Source: Streptomyces sp. P9-A2
GTDB lineage: Bacteria; Actinomycetota; Actinomycetes; Streptomycetales; Streptomycetaceae
Reading direction: 5' to 3'
NCBI RefSeq assembly: GCF_036634175.1
Contig: NZ_JAZIFX010000001.1
Location: 7,130,001-7,194,000, forward strand
DNA: 64,000 bases
In this document: in pieces, positions 45,433 to 54,585 of the stretch
Layout: each line of letters starts with the position of its first letter
Numbering within the stretch: the first letter of the stretch is position 1
Program-made: the position numbers and the translations under genes
Notes under the pieces: generated by a model
The model's input: only the letters and a program-made list of their open reading frames with translations
Told to the model about the DNA's origin: nothing
Databases searched by the model: none

Positions 45433-46077
45433 TCAGTTGGCCAGGGCGACGCGCTCCGCGTGGGCGACCTTCACGGACGCGATGTCGGACAGCTCGTGGT
45501 TCCCCTCGAAGTCGCTGTACTCGTTGAACCGGCCCTCGTCGGAGTCGGTTTCGCCGGAGGCCAGGTGGGTCGTGCCGACGTAGGTCTGGCCGATGAAGTC
45601 GCCGTCCTCGTCGAAGGCGTTGACGACGACGGAGTAGTTCGCGGGACCGTCCCCCTTGTTGGTGATCCGGTAGCTGAACTCGTACGTCTCGTCGGTGTCC
45701 GTGTCGCAGTCGTTGTACGAGTAGAGGTCGTCGTCGTCGCAGTACGCGTCGTCGCTGTCGGCGGCGACGAGGCCGCCGCCCGAGACCTCGACATGGGTTC
45801 TCACATCGCCGTCCTCCTCGCCCAGCACCCACCACATGACACCGCCACCGGCGAGGAACGCCACGACGACGGCGGCGATGACGGCGAGTACGAGGGTGCG
45901 CCGACCCGGTCCCGGGCGGCGGTCGGCCATCGGCGCCGGGACCTGAAAGGCCTGAGGGGCCTGAGGGGCCGGGGGAGTCGGCGGGGCTGTGGGCGGTGTG
46001 GAGGGGAGCGGGGGTGAGGATGCCGGGTTCGGTGCCGGTGCCGGATCCGGTCTTTCGGGGGAGCTGTGGTCGGACAT
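45433..46077 (-). CDS. membrane-anchored FxLYD-like protein
   Basis: 214 aa. A cytoplasmic Pro/Ala-rich N-terminus of about 60 residues, a single membrane helix (TLVLAVIAAVVVAFLAGGGV) and an extracellular domain. The domain has an Asp-rich stretch (DSDDAYCDDDDLYSYNDCDT, two cysteines likely forming a disulfide) and YEFSYRITNKGDGPANYSVV, VNAFDEDGDFIGQTYVGT as in FxLYD/DUF3426-type beta-sandwich domains. ATG at 46077. Function unknown; no operon partner. Confidence 0.75.
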   Translation of the reverse strand: MSDHSSPERPDPAPAPNPASSPPLPSTPPTAPPTPPAPQAPQAFQVPAPMADRRPGPGRRTLVLAVIAAVVVAFLAGGGVMWWVLGEEDGDVRTHVEVSGGGLVAADSDDAYCDDDDLYSYNDCDTDTDETYEFSYRITNKGDGPANYSVVVNAFDEDGDFIGQTYVGTTHLASGETDSDEGRFNEYSDFEGNHELSDIASVKVAHAERVALAN

Positions 46078-46203
46078 GGTGTGGCGGCTCCTCGTCGAGG
46101 CGGTGCGCGCCGTGGGCGGCACGGGCGAGTGGTCCATCGGGGCGAGCGGAGGCGGCACTTGTCCTTGGGCTGCGGTGTTCCGCGTTCTGTTCTTCCTGCT
46201 CTC

Positions 46204-46262
46204 TGTGTAGCGAAGCCCGGCCCCGGCCAGCAAGGGCAGCGGGCCGCGGATGCGATGTGAAC
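46204..46262 (+). repeat. left copy of a ~60-bp repeat
   Basis: Shares 25 identical bases (46204-46228) with the right copy at 48823, then GGCAGCGGGCCGCG and GTGAACGGGCC at matching spacing; a hairpin follows each copy. Possible end of an inserted segment or a repeated RNA leader. Confidence 0.65.
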
Positions 46263-46308
46263 GGGCCGGGGCCGCCGGAATCCTCTGGAATTCCGGCGGC
46301 CCCGGCCC
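46263..46308. terminator. strong hairpin after the left repeat
   Basis: Bases 46263-46281 and 46290-46308 form a perfect 19-pair stem around an 8-base loop. Confidence 0.7.
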
Positions 46309-46317
46309 TTTCACGCC

Positions 46318-46880
46318 CATGTGTCCACGGTCTACGACTGGGCCGCGGCCGAACTGCCCGCCGATATCGTCTTCGCCCCGACCCGCCGCCCCGTCACCGC
46401 TGGGTGATGGCCCGCCGCAGCCTGTCCGACCCGGGCGAGACCGCCTATTACCTCGTCTACGCGCCCGTCGGCATCGAGATCGCCGACCTGGTCCGCGTCG
46501 CCGGCAGCCGGTGGGCGGTCCAGGAAGGCTTCCGGGCCGCGAAGAACGAATGCGGCCCGGACGAGCTGGACGAGTACGAGGTCCGTTGCTACGTCGGCCG
46601 GTACCGGCACATCGCGCTCGCCATGCTCGCCCACACCGTCCTGGTCGCACTCGCCGCCCAGGCTTCTGTCGAGACTGCAAAGAAGGTTGCGGAAACGGAC
46701 CAGCCCCCCGTCCCGCTCGCCGTGACAGAGATCCGACGGCTCTTGGACGCTCTCCTGCCCCACCCTCGAGCCGACCGGGACCCGTCGCCCATGCACTGAA
46801 TCGGCCGGCCTGGAGAAGACGCCGAAAGGCCGTCGCCCGCCGCTGCCACTGCCGAAAACACAGCTCAGGACACAAACCGC
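46318..46880 (+). pseudogene. IS701-like transposase remnant
   Basis: The C-terminal part of an IS701-type DDE transposase in at least three pieces: YDWAAAELPADIVFAPTRRP (with an internal stop), then MARRSLSDPGETAYYLVYAP, RVAGSRWAVQEGFRAAKNEC with the E-containing signature, YVGRYRHIALAMLAHTVLV, and after a frameshift near 46800 WRRRRKAVARRCHCRKHSSG. The N-terminal half is gone, and no inverted terminal repeat is recognised. Confidence 0.75.
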
Positions 46881-46908
46881 TGCTGGAGCATCAAGGGGGC
46901 CGGATTGC

Positions 46909-48354
46909 TTACTTCGAAGCCAGCCGCTTCACGAGTCGCCTCGCCTTTGCGGGAAGGTGGTTCTTCGTCTGGGTCTCGAGTGCCCGGAACCGATTTTCGG
47001 TGGACTTCCGCTGCGAGGTGAGTTCGGCGAGCTGCGTCTCGAGCTTCTTGATGCGGGCCAGCTGGGCGCCGGCTTTCTTTTCCGCCCTGGCGGCCTGACG
47101 TGCGACCGCCATGTTCTGCTCCCTGAGCAGGGTGATACGGAAGAGCAGGTCTTCCTTGCTCTCGGCATCGGAACGCCGGTACGGCTGGGGAAGGTCGAGG
47201 GCCGAAATGCCCTTTTCGTATTCCTGGCCGCCGTCCCCGTGCTCGTAGGTGTTTTCCAGGCCGTTCTTCGTCATGAAGTCGAGCAGGCGCTGGAATCCTT
47301 CGTCGTAGTTCTCGTTGAATGCCGAGTAGTCGGTCTCCGCATAAAGTTCGGCGACGTTGACATCCGCATCCAGCTCGGTGATGATCCGGTGCGGGATGTG
47401 GTGGTAGCGGGACAGCTCGAGCGTCCGCGAGTCATGAGCGAACACGAACGCCGGGGTTCCGGCGACCAGGGCGGCGATATTGCCGTGGATGCGCGTCCCG
47501 AGGGCGAAGTCGTACTCGGTGAGTTCGTCTATCCAGCTGTGCGGCTCCAGCGGCACGCACACGTCGGCGGAGCTGATCAGCGGGTGGGAACCGAGATCGG
47601 GCATCGGCGTGTACTGCCGGGCGGCGGTCGAGGTGTCGCCCCAGTAGAGGGTCTGGATGTCCCGCCCCTCCTGAGCGAAGTACGTGAGGTCGGGGTGCTG
47701 CTTGAGGATGGATTCGTTGATGGACGAGGCGAGATCGGCATTCGCAAGTCTCAGAGCGGTGGACAGTGCGATCCGGGCGCCCGCGGGCAGCGTTTTGCCG
47801 AAAGGATTCTCCATCCGGTACTTCGGGCCATGGAAGTACGTCGACGGACATCCGATGACATCGACGTCACGGAAACCGAGTTCGGCGAGGTAACGCTGGG
47901 TGAACTCTCCCCGAACGCCGACGGAAGCCGAGCGGTCCAGCACCGCGCCGATGAACCGTTTGACGGCCTCGTCAACGGGCTTCAGAAATTCGGTGTCGTA
48001 CTTCAGAGTCGCCTGCGCGCCGACACCGAGCACGACCACGGGCACCTTGAGCTTGCCGATGAGGTCGGCCAGGATGTGCATGTGCCGAACGAACTTCGAC
48101 TTGAAGGCATTGGCCATCGGGAGTACGAAGACATCGCACTCGTCGTTGATCCGGTCCGCATCCGCGGTGGTGAGATCGATGAAGTGTGTATTGTCAACGA
48201 TTATCTCGGCGCCCGGCACGGACATGTGCTTGTAGGCCGCGTTGGTGTACATCAGGTTGCCGACATTGCCCCGGATGCTGTTGAGTACCAGGGTGCTTTC
48301 GACTGTGGGCACGTTGAAGGGGTTGTTTCCGGCCTGAATCAGAATGCGCTTCAC
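46909..48354 (-). CDS. polysaccharide pyruvyl transferase-like protein
   Basis: 481 aa. The N-terminal and middle parts follow the polysaccharide pyruvyl transferase family (CsaB/WcaK type): ILIQAGNNPFNVPTVESTL, GNLMYTNAAYKHM, VPVVVLGVGAQATLKYDTEF, SVGVRGEFTQRYLAELGFRD and EYDFALGTRIHGNIAALVAG, where the RIHG motif is characteristic. About 90 C-terminal residues form a charged coiled coil (RAEKKAGAQLARIKKLETQL), unusual for the family. GTG at 48354 with GAGGG upstream. GC content is lower than its neighbours and a repeated sequence brackets it, suggesting transfer. It would decorate a cell-surface glycan with pyruvate ketals, but no other glycan genes are near. Confidence 0.78.
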   Translation of the reverse strand: MKRILIQAGNNPFNVPTVESTLVLNSIRGNVGNLMYTNAAYKHMSVPGAEIIVDNTHFIDLTTADADRINDECDVFVLPMANAFKSKFVRHMHILADLIGKLKVPVVVLGVGAQATLKYDTEFLKPVDEAVKRFIGAVLDRSASVGVRGEFTQRYLAELGFRDVDVIGCPSTYFHGPKYRMENPFGKTLPAGARIALSTALRLANADLASSINESILKQHPDLTYFAQEGRDIQTLYWGDTSTAARQYTPMPDLGSHPLISSADVCVPLEPHSWIDELTEYDFALGTRIHGNIAALVAGTPAFVFAHDSRTLELSRYHHIPHRIITELDADVNVAELYAETDYSAFNENYDEGFQRLLDFMTKNGLENTYEHGDGGQEYEKGISALDLPQPYRRSDAESKEDLLFRITLLREQNMAVARQAARAEKKAGAQLARIKKLETQLAELTSQRKSTENRFRALETQTKNHLPAKARRLVKRLASK

Positions 48355-48972
48355 GCTTTTCCCTCTGCTTGGCGCTGGCAAATGAGTCGCGACAGAACAA
48401 AGGCTACCGTGAGGGCTGGTGTCACATTGGTCCGGCCTGCGACAACGTTGCGGGATCGTAGCACGGGTTTCAAAGCTCTGGAAAATGCCGGCAGTCTTGC
48501 TCCTTGACGTCGTCGAGCTTCAGCGAATCAATAGTTCGCCCGGCGCGATGACGCAACGAAACTTTGCGATCGTTGCATCTGTGAAAGAGTGTTTACCGGG
48601 GTGTCGGCATCGGCTCTTCAGCGGTGGTTGCGAGAGCCTAAAGGCCTTCGCGGGTGAGTGCCAGGGGATTTTCGAAGAACAACTCCTCGCCCACGCATCG
48701 GAGTTGTGTCCGAGGGCGTCGTGACAACGCGCCTTCAGGCCACCGGAGGCCGACGTGAGCAGATGACGCGTCCATTGGTCGCAGTACCCGTTCGTCGGCG
48801 CAGGATCTTTGATTAGTGATCTTGTGTAGCGAAGCCCGGCCCCGGCCGATGGGGCAGCGGGCCGCGAAGGTGAGGTGAACGGGCCCGGGTCACCGGGACC
48901 CTGGCCCGAGGAGTAGCTGCTGGGGCGGGGCACCTCGGCACTCGCATGGCGAGAGCCTGACTTCACCGGCGA
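48355..48972. other. spacer between the pyruvyl transferase gene and comB
   Basis: No intact gene. Relatively AT-rich for this window up to 48640. A short frame at about 48690-48815 reads like the tail of a protein but has no recognised family. The right copy of the repeat at 48823 lies here. Confidence 0.4.
48823..48882 (+). repeat. right copy of the ~60-bp repeat
   Basis: Bases 48823-48847 are identical to 46204-46228; the following GGCAGCGGGCCGCG and GTGAACGGGCC also match. An imperfect GGGCC/GGCCC hairpin (48880-48906) follows, as at the left copy. Confidence 0.65.
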
Positions 48973-49695
48973 TCAGATCGAAGCCCCGTCGGTCGGCGAA
49001 GGCACGGCGTGCGGACGCAGGGCCATGAGCGAGTTTTCCGAGGCCGCCACCATGGCAAAGGGGAACCGGTCGAGCTCAAGGCAGAGTGCGACGTCATCAG
49101 GATGAACTCCTTGACGCACCCCCTCCGCCAGCTCGGTGGCGGCGCGCGACTCGCCGGCACGGCGGAGGAACTCGGCGGCACGGCGGAGGAACTCGGCGGC
49201 ATCCGTCCCGGTCCCGGTGGCCCTCCGGGCGATGTACTGAGCACACGCCAGATCTTCATCGGCCTGCCCCTCCTCGCCGGTGACCACGAACGTGACGCTG
49301 CCACACTCGCGTGTCCGCAAGAGCCGAGCCGTTGCCTCCGCCACCACGAAGCCGGCGCACAGCACCAGCGGCGCCTCCCTGACCGCAAGGGCACCGACCG
49401 TCCCTGCCGTGGTTTTCTGTACAACGGTCCGTCCGCCAAGGTCGACAGAGCGCAGCAGACCCGGGGAGTTGACGGTGTCGAACCCGGGCGCGGGCGGACC
49501 GTCCTTGAGCGCCACCCAATCCGGGTGGCGGGCCTTGAGCGCCAGGGCCTCGTCCAGGGACTCAGCGAGAACGATCTTTTCCGCCCCCCTGGCAAAGGCC
49601 CAGGCCGCCACCGTGAACGCGCGCATGACGTCGACCACGACCGCCACGGACGGGACTTCGGCCAGCTCGGCGATACCAAGGAAACGAGCTTCCAT
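48973..49695 (-). CDS. ComB family protein (2-phosphosulfolactate phosphatase-like)
   Basis: 240 aa. [20 protein letters not shown] carries the conserved DVxRA motif, and [29 protein letters not shown] and [15 protein letters not shown] follow the ComB layout. In archaea ComB makes sulfolactate for coenzyme M; bacterial copies occur without that pathway and their role is unclear. A 21-bp tandem duplication inside the gene repeats AEFLRRA (49155-49175 and 49176-49196). ATG at 49695. No sulfonate genes are adjacent. Confidence 0.8.
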   Translation of the reverse strand: MEARFLGIAELAEVPSVAVVVDVMRAFTVAAWAFARGAEKIVLAESLDEALALKARHPDWVALKDGPPAPGFDTVNSPGLLRSVDLGGRTVVQKTTAGTVGALAVREAPLVLCAGFVVAEATARLLRTRECGSVTFVVTGEEGQADEDLACAQYIARRATGTGTDAAEFLRRAAEFLRRAGESRAATELAEGVRQGVHPDDVALCLELDRFPFAMVAASENSLMALRPHAVPSPTDGASI

Positions 49696-49860
49696 CCGGT
49701 CATGATCACATATGCCCGGCCCGAAGTATTCGGACAGTGATGCGCGTCATGTCAACGGTTTCGGAATGCGACACCTCCGGCCGCCTGCGTCGCGAAAGCG
49801 GTCCGCAACGACACGCCTGCCCAATCGCCACACGGGGTCACCCGCACACAGCCTCTGCGG

Positions 49861-50034
49861 ACACAAGGCACTCCTCCCTGACCCACCTCGGCGAGGCGGG
49901 GGCGTGCCTGCTGATGCTGATGGCGAAGTCCCGCCACAAGAAAGCCGGAGAACGTCGGCCGCTGCTTCAAGCCCTCCCCCGAAGCGATCTCCGAGCTCAC
50001 CAGCCTGCTCGCCTCCGACAACAGCAGGCGCTGA
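49861..50034 (+). pseudogene. tyrosine recombinase (integrase) C-terminal remnant
   Basis: [19 protein letters not shown] and MAKSRHKKA, then after a +1 shift [20 protein letters not shown] to a TGA at 50032-50034. The RHSxLTHLGE stretch is the box with the conserved Arg-x-x-His of tyrosine recombinases. The core Arg I and everything before are absent. Evidence of a former mobile element. Confidence 0.6.
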
Positions 50035-50076
50035 TTCACAGATTCCAGTGGTTCACCAGAGGAGGATGCCTGAAGT

Positions 50077-51069
50077 TCAGCCTGCCTCCGGTCCGAACCG
50101 GCGCCTGTACTCCAGGGGATTGAGCCCGGTCTCACGACGCATCAGCGCGCGCAGGTTGGCGGCGGTGCCGAGTCCGGTGCGTCGCGCGACCACGTCGAAG
50201 CGTGACTCCCCTCGCTCGATCAGTCGGCAGGCCAGGGCGACCCGTTCCCCCGTGAGCCACGCCAGCGGCGTCGTGCCCAGCTGCGCCTGGAAGCGGCGAT
50301 GCAGTGTCGCCGGACTGACCGCCGCCCGTGCCGCGAGCCCGGACACGGTGAGCGCCGAGTCCAGCCGTTCCTGGGCCCAGGCCAGGACGGGTGCCAAGGA
50401 CTCGTCCGGCAGAACGGGCACTGGCCGCTCGACGAACTGCCGCTGCCCACCGTCGCGGTGGGCGGCGAAGACCAGCCGCCGGCTCACGGCGTTGGCGATC
50501 TCCGCGCCGTGGTCGCGGCGGACGATGTGCAGCCCGAGATCGAGCGCGGCGGCGCTCCCCGCGGCGGTGAGGATGTCGCCGTCGTCCACGAACAGCACGT
50601 CCGATGCGAGCCGTACGGCCGGGAAGCGGGCCCGGAAGGAGTCCGCCCACTGCCAGTGCGCGGTGGCCCGGCGCCCGTCGAGAACCCCCGCCTCGGCCAG
50701 GGTGAAGGCGCCGCTGCAGAAACCGACCAGGCGCACACCGCGCGCGTGTGCCCGCCGGATGGCATCGAGCACGGCCGGGCGACGGGACACCTCGGTATCG
50801 GGCCGGTTGGGGACGATCAGGGTGTCCGCCGAGTCGGCCGCTTCCAGATCCGCGACTCCCGTGAGCGTGAAGAATCCGTCCCGCATCAGCGTGCGGGGCT
50901 CGGGCGAGCAGAGCCTGAAGTCGTAGAGATCACGGCCGATCTCGGGTCTGCGCAGGCCGAAGACCTCGGTCGTGCAACCGAGCTCGAAGGGGTTCGAGTT
51001 CTCATCCACGATGACGACGACGCGATGCGGGCCGGCCCCCTGGATCGCCTGCGAGGATTCTTGCGCCAT
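50077..51069 (-). CDS. GlxA-type transcriptional regulator (DJ-1/PfpI + AraC)
   Basis: 330 aa. The N-terminal half is a glutamine amidotransferase-like DJ-1/PfpI domain ([20 protein letters not shown]; elbow [13 protein letters not shown]), the C-terminal half an AraC HTH ([40 protein letters not shown]). Such proteins regulate amine, nitrile or stress genes. It is divergent from a small cupin gene 52 bp away, a likely target. ATG at 51069. Confidence 0.9.
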   Translation of the reverse strand: MAQESSQAIQGAGPHRVVVIVDENSNPFELGCTTEVFGLRRPEIGRDLYDFRLCSPEPRTLMRDGFFTLTGVADLEAADSADTLIVPNRPDTEVSRRPAVLDAIRRAHARGVRLVGFCSGAFTLAEAGVLDGRRATAHWQWADSFRARFPAVRLASDVLFVDDGDILTAAGSAAALDLGLHIVRRDHGAEIANAVSRRLVFAAHRDGGQRQFVERPVPVLPDESLAPVLAWAQERLDSALTVSGLAARAAVSPATLHRRFQAQLGTTPLAWLTGERVALACRLIERGESRFDVVARRTGLGTAANLRALMRRETGLNPLEYRRRFGPEAG

Positions 51070-51121
51070 ATGCGATTCCTAGCACTCACGCCGGCCGGGC
51101 CGCAGGAGGAACGATGAGCCC

Positions 51122-51517
51122 ATGAGCACCGAACCTCTTGCCCTCGGCAAGGCCCTGGCCTCTTTCGACGCCGTGTGGAGCCCTCGCATCGTCACGCGCG
51201 TCAATGACTACGACGTACGCGTCGCCAAGGTCTACGGCGAACACATCTGGCACGCCCACGACGACACCGACGAGTTCTTTCTGGTGCTCGACGGCGAACT
51301 GCACATCTCCCTCCGCGAGCCCACGGGGGAGCGCACGGTCGTGCTCGCCCAAGGTGCGGTCTTCACCGTCCCCCGAGGTACGGAGCACAAGCCGTACGCC
51401 CCGTCCGGCGCCGCGATCCTCATGTTCGAGCCGACCGGAACGGCAACAGTCGGCGATCGCCACGACGAGATCCCGGCCCATGTGGACGCGACGACAGGGC
51501 ACGCACTCCACTCCTGA
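51122..51517 (+). CDS. cupin domain protein
   Basis: 131 aa, one conserved cupin barrel. Motif 1 is HIWHAHDDTDEFFLVLDGEL (metal ligands His, His, Glu) and motif 2 is FTVPRGTEHKPYAPSGAAI (third His). No signal peptide. ATG at 51122 with GAGGAACG upstream. Probably under the divergent GlxA-type regulator. A small-molecule binding or isomerase/dioxygenase role is possible; the substrate cannot be read. Confidence 0.87.
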   Translation: MSTEPLALGKALASFDAVWSPRIVTRVNDYDVRVAKVYGEHIWHAHDDTDEFFLVLDGELHISLREPTGERTVVLAQGAVFTVPRGTEHKPYAPSGAAILMFEPTGTATVGDRHDEIPAHVDATTGHALHS

Positions 51518-51744
51518 GCGGCCACGGGCGTTTCCCTCGCGGGCGCCCGGCCAGCCGCTGCAGGACAGCCCACCGCCAGGGTTTACGCCAAGCCGTCATG
51601 TCCTTTCGCGTCTTGCAGCTCCCAGGACGCGCTCCGTCGACCAGCAGCAACGCACCCGGTCAACGCAGGGGCCGCGGGCCCCGGGCAGATCGGCGATCCC
51701 GCCGACCACCGGGTGGGTGTGTGGTCAGCGTGGTCTCACCTCGT

Positions 51745-52304
51745 CCGTCAGCTCGCCCTTGCCATCCCGGCGGCCGGGTCCGGGTACGGCTCGAAGGCCA
51801 CACGCTGACCGTGGCAAGCACCGCACCCCGCAGACCCCCCGGCCGGGAACCCTCAACCGGATCCTCCTGGAGAGGGCCGTCACCACCACCGCCCTCAGAC
51901 TCACCGCCCTGCGCACCTCGGGCGGAGCCGTGGGAGTTACGGCCTGGCAGTCATGGCGCACAGAAGACCCCCGGCTCGCCCTCACCATCGAGACACCACC
52001 CGACGGCCTCGTCCCCGTGGAGCCGGGCAGGACAGTGAAGGTCACCACCACCGTCACGGCAACCACCACCACAGTCGTCAGCCCGCACCTGCTCGTACCC
52101 GACAACTGGAAAGCCCTCCCCCGACACCCGATCCGCCTCACCCCCCTCAAGGCGGGAAAGACGCTGCGCACACGCTGGCTGGTGACAGCCCCGGCCGACC
52201 TGCCCCACCACCTGCCGCAGCCCGTACGCCTGCTGGTCCGGTCCCGGGGCAAGAGGGCGGAGCAATTCGTCACCAGCCTCGTCGCCCGAGCACAGGCCGG
52301 CTGA
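51745..52304 (+). pseudogene. C-terminal remnant of a secreted protein (NEW3-like domain)
   Basis: GRVRVRLEGHTLTVAST in one frame, then after a shift near 51840 PGTLNRILLERAVTTTALRL, VTAWQSWRTEDPRLALTIET and a beta-sandwich PVEPGRTVKVTTTVTATTT, VVSPHLLVPDNWKALPRH, GKTLRTRWLVTAPADL to a TGA at 52304. The last part has the pattern of NEW3 domains at the ends of secreted glycosidases. The catalytic part and signal peptide are missing. Confidence 0.55.
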
Positions 52305-52401
52305 CGCAACCACCACGGCACTGTCGCCGTACGACACGGCACGACACGGCACACGCAGCCTTCCGACGTCACTCGGGGCAGTGACGTTTTCTCAGCGGTG
52401 G

Positions 52402-52646
52402 TCAGGTCCAGCCCGTGAGGTCTCCGACGAAGCCGGCGTACGAGCGGTCGGTGCCGCGCGGGGCGGGGATCAGCCGGTGTCGCAGCGCCTCGCGGGCGAC
52501 CGCGGGGCCGTAGCTCCCCCCGACTCCTCGACGATTTCCTTCACCTTGTCGACGGTGAGGGCCGGGATGATCGACGCGCCGTGCTCGTCGCGGTCGCAGA
52601 CGACGAACTCCTCCGGACGCAGCCGGTTGACGAGCGCCGGCATCGT
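52402..52646 (-). pseudogene. frameshifted C-terminal gene remnant, family unknown
   Basis: MPALVNRLRPEEFVVCDRDE and IIPALTVDKVKEIVEESGG read in one frame, and SYGPAVAREALRHRLIPAPR, TDRSYAGFVGDLTGWT in another to the stop at 52402, so a one-base change near 52520 breaks it. Upstream coding is replaced by the leader of the lipoprotein gene on the other strand. I do not recognise the family. Confidence 0.5.
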
Positions 52647-52864
52647 GACGACGCGGGCGGCATCGTGACGCGGTGAGGGGTCCGCTCCTCACCCGCACCG
52701 CTTCCGACCGTCCCCACCGCGTTGCCTCCGTTCCCGCGTTTCCCCTGATCACGCCTTGTTTCCCGGTCGACCGTCCGGCGGGCAACAGGAAACCCGTCGA
52801 CCTCCGTCGGCAGCGGGGGGACTCTGAGTCCGTCGGCAAGCGGCAGCGAAGGGAGGTTGGGCCC

Positions 52865-53794
52865 ATGAGACGTGCACTCGTGTCTCTGTGCGCGGTCGTG
52901 GCGATCGTGGCGGTTGTCACGACCGGATGCGGCGACGGCGACGACGGCGGCGACGGCCAGGCACCACAGGATCCGGGTCCGCGTCCCCGGGCACTGACCT
53001 GGCAACAGGAACTGCGCGTCGCCGACGCGCAGCAACGTCTGACCAAGCAGTGCATGAACCGCCAGGGCTTCACCTACTGGGAGGACCGTGGCCCGACGCT
53101 CCGGGAGAGCCGCCCGGTGCGCTATGTGCAGGACGACGTGGCCTGGGCCCGTGCGTACGGGTACGGCGGCCGGATCGAAGCGAAGAGCCTGCGCGTCCGC
53201 GAAAGCAACCCCAATGGAATCTACCGCCAGAACCTCTCCCCGTCCCGGCGCGTCGCCTTCGACACCGCGCTCGACGGCGGCGACAGCGCCCGCATGCTCA
53301 CGGCACCGCTGCCGGGCGGCGGGGAGACGCGCAAACGCATCGGCGGCTGCACGGAGGAGGCCGAGCGCGCACTCTACGGCGACCCGGCCGAGTGGTACCG
53401 CACCGGCAAGATCGCCACCGGCCTCAACGCCCTCTACGGAAAGGAGCTGATGAAGGACCGTCACCTGACCGCGGCGGTACGGGCCTGGTCCCGATGCGTG
53501 AAGAGGGCGGGCCGGCCCTATGAGGACCCTCAGGCGGCACGTGAAGCCGTCCGGGTCAACACGAGCCGGCTGGGTGCGGCCCGCGCCGACGAGGCGTTCG
53601 CCGCCGAGCGGAAGACCGCCGTCGCCGACGCGACCTGTGCCCGTGAGACCTCCCTGCGCGCCGTGGCCACGGCGCGGGAGACGTATTACCTGGACCGCCT
53701 GCGCGACCGGTTCGGCAAGGACATCGACACCTACCGGCACCTCGGTCAGCGGGCCTACGACCGGGCGGTGCGCATCGTTCCGGAGCGAGGCTGA
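52865..53794 (+). CDS. secreted lipoprotein, unknown function
   Basis: 309 aa. Lipobox VVTTGC at residues 18-23 after a short hydrophobic signal, an Asp/Gly-rich linker, then a helical domain with TWQQELRVADAQQRLTKQCM, YWEDRG, and later WSRCVKRAGRPYEDPQAARE and ATCARETSLRAVATARE. Conserved cysteines (KQCMNR, GGCTEE, SRCVKR, ATCARE) probably form two disulfides. This resembles the abundant Streptomyces outer-face lipoproteins of unknown function. ATG with GGGAGG upstream; single gene. Confidence 0.8.
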   Translation: MRRALVSLCAVVAIVAVVTTGCGDGDDGGDGQAPQDPGPRPRALTWQQELRVADAQQRLTKQCMNRQGFTYWEDRGPTLRESRPVRYVQDDVAWARAYGYGGRIEAKSLRVRESNPNGIYRQNLSPSRRVAFDTALDGGDSARMLTAPLPGGGETRKRIGGCTEEAERALYGDPAEWYRTGKIATGLNALYGKELMKDRHLTAAVRAWSRCVKRAGRPYEDPQAAREAVRVNTSRLGAARADEAFAAERKTAVADATCARETSLRAVATARETYYLDRLRDRFGKDIDTYRHLGQRAYDRAVRIVPERG

Positions 53795-53962
53795 CCACCC
53801 TCCGCTCCTGGGCGGACATCGCCCCCGGTGAGGGCACGCCGGGCCACCGGCCCGGTGCGCCGGCACCGACGCACCACCACCACCAACACATCACCGCCGA
53901 CGCACCGCCGACGCATCACCGCCAACGCACCACATCGTCAGAGGAAAACGAGGGGAAACAGC

Positions 53963-54412
53963 ATGCGCAAGTTCACCGTCACGGTCGCCATCCTCGGGCT
54001 CACCGCCCTGGGCGTCGCCGTACCCGCCACCGCCTCGCAGGCGGCCGGGAACACCGTCGCCGGACCGGGCTGCGACAGCAAGTGGGGGCCGCGCAACGGC
54101 AACATGTACGCCTGGGAGAACCTGGACTGCTCGGGCGCCGAACTGATCCGCTCCGCGGGCAACAGCGACTGGTGGGTCGGCTCGCAGGACAGGGCGACGT
54201 CCGTCATGAACCGCGGCTTCACCGGTGGCCTCGACCACGTCGCGTTCTACGAGAACTCCGGCTTCGGCGGCGGCCACGCCTGTCTCGCGCCGGGTGAGCT
54301 CTACGCCGACAACCTGACCGACAACCGGTTCACCAACGGTGTCAACGCGAACGACACCATCTCCTCTCACCGGTGGGTGGCCCGCAGCGCCTGCGGGGCT
54401 TTCCTGAGCTGA
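53963..54412 (+). CDS. secreted peptidase inhibitor family I36-type protein
   Basis: 149 aa with a cleavable signal peptide (FTVTVAILGLTALGVAVPAT, cleavage near ASQAAG). The mature part of about 115 residues has the beta/gamma-crystallin-like I36 pattern: MYAWENLDCSGAELIRSAG, FYENSGFGGGHACLAPGELY and four cysteines. Streptomyces I36 proteins include metalloprotease inhibitors (SMPI family). ATG at 53963 with GAGGGGA upstream. Ends at a strong hairpin. Confidence 0.8.
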   Translation: MRKFTVTVAILGLTALGVAVPATASQAAGNTVAGPGCDSKWGPRNGNMYAWENLDCSGAELIRSAGNSDWWVGSQDRATSVMNRGFTGGLDHVAFYENSGFGGGHACLAPGELYADNLTDNRFTNGVNANDTISSHRWVARSACGAFLS

Positions 54413-54450
54413 TCTGAACTGAGTTGACCTGACCGTCCGTGTGACGGGGA

Positions 54451-54489
54451 ACGAACGTCCGGAACCGCTCCGTGGTTCCGGACGCTCGT
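54451..54489 (+). terminator. hairpin terminator of the I36-type gene
   Basis: ACGAACGTCCGGAACC and GGTTCCGGACGCTCGT pair over 16 bases with one mismatch, 7-base loop, followed by GTTT. Confidence 0.8.
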
Positions 54490-54585
54490 GTTTACGCCAC
54501 ACGGGGGAAAGGTTCGGCTGGACTTATCACCCCGGCAGTAACCTGGGCGTCGGCCGTCTCACGGCCGTACTGCATGGGGGACACC

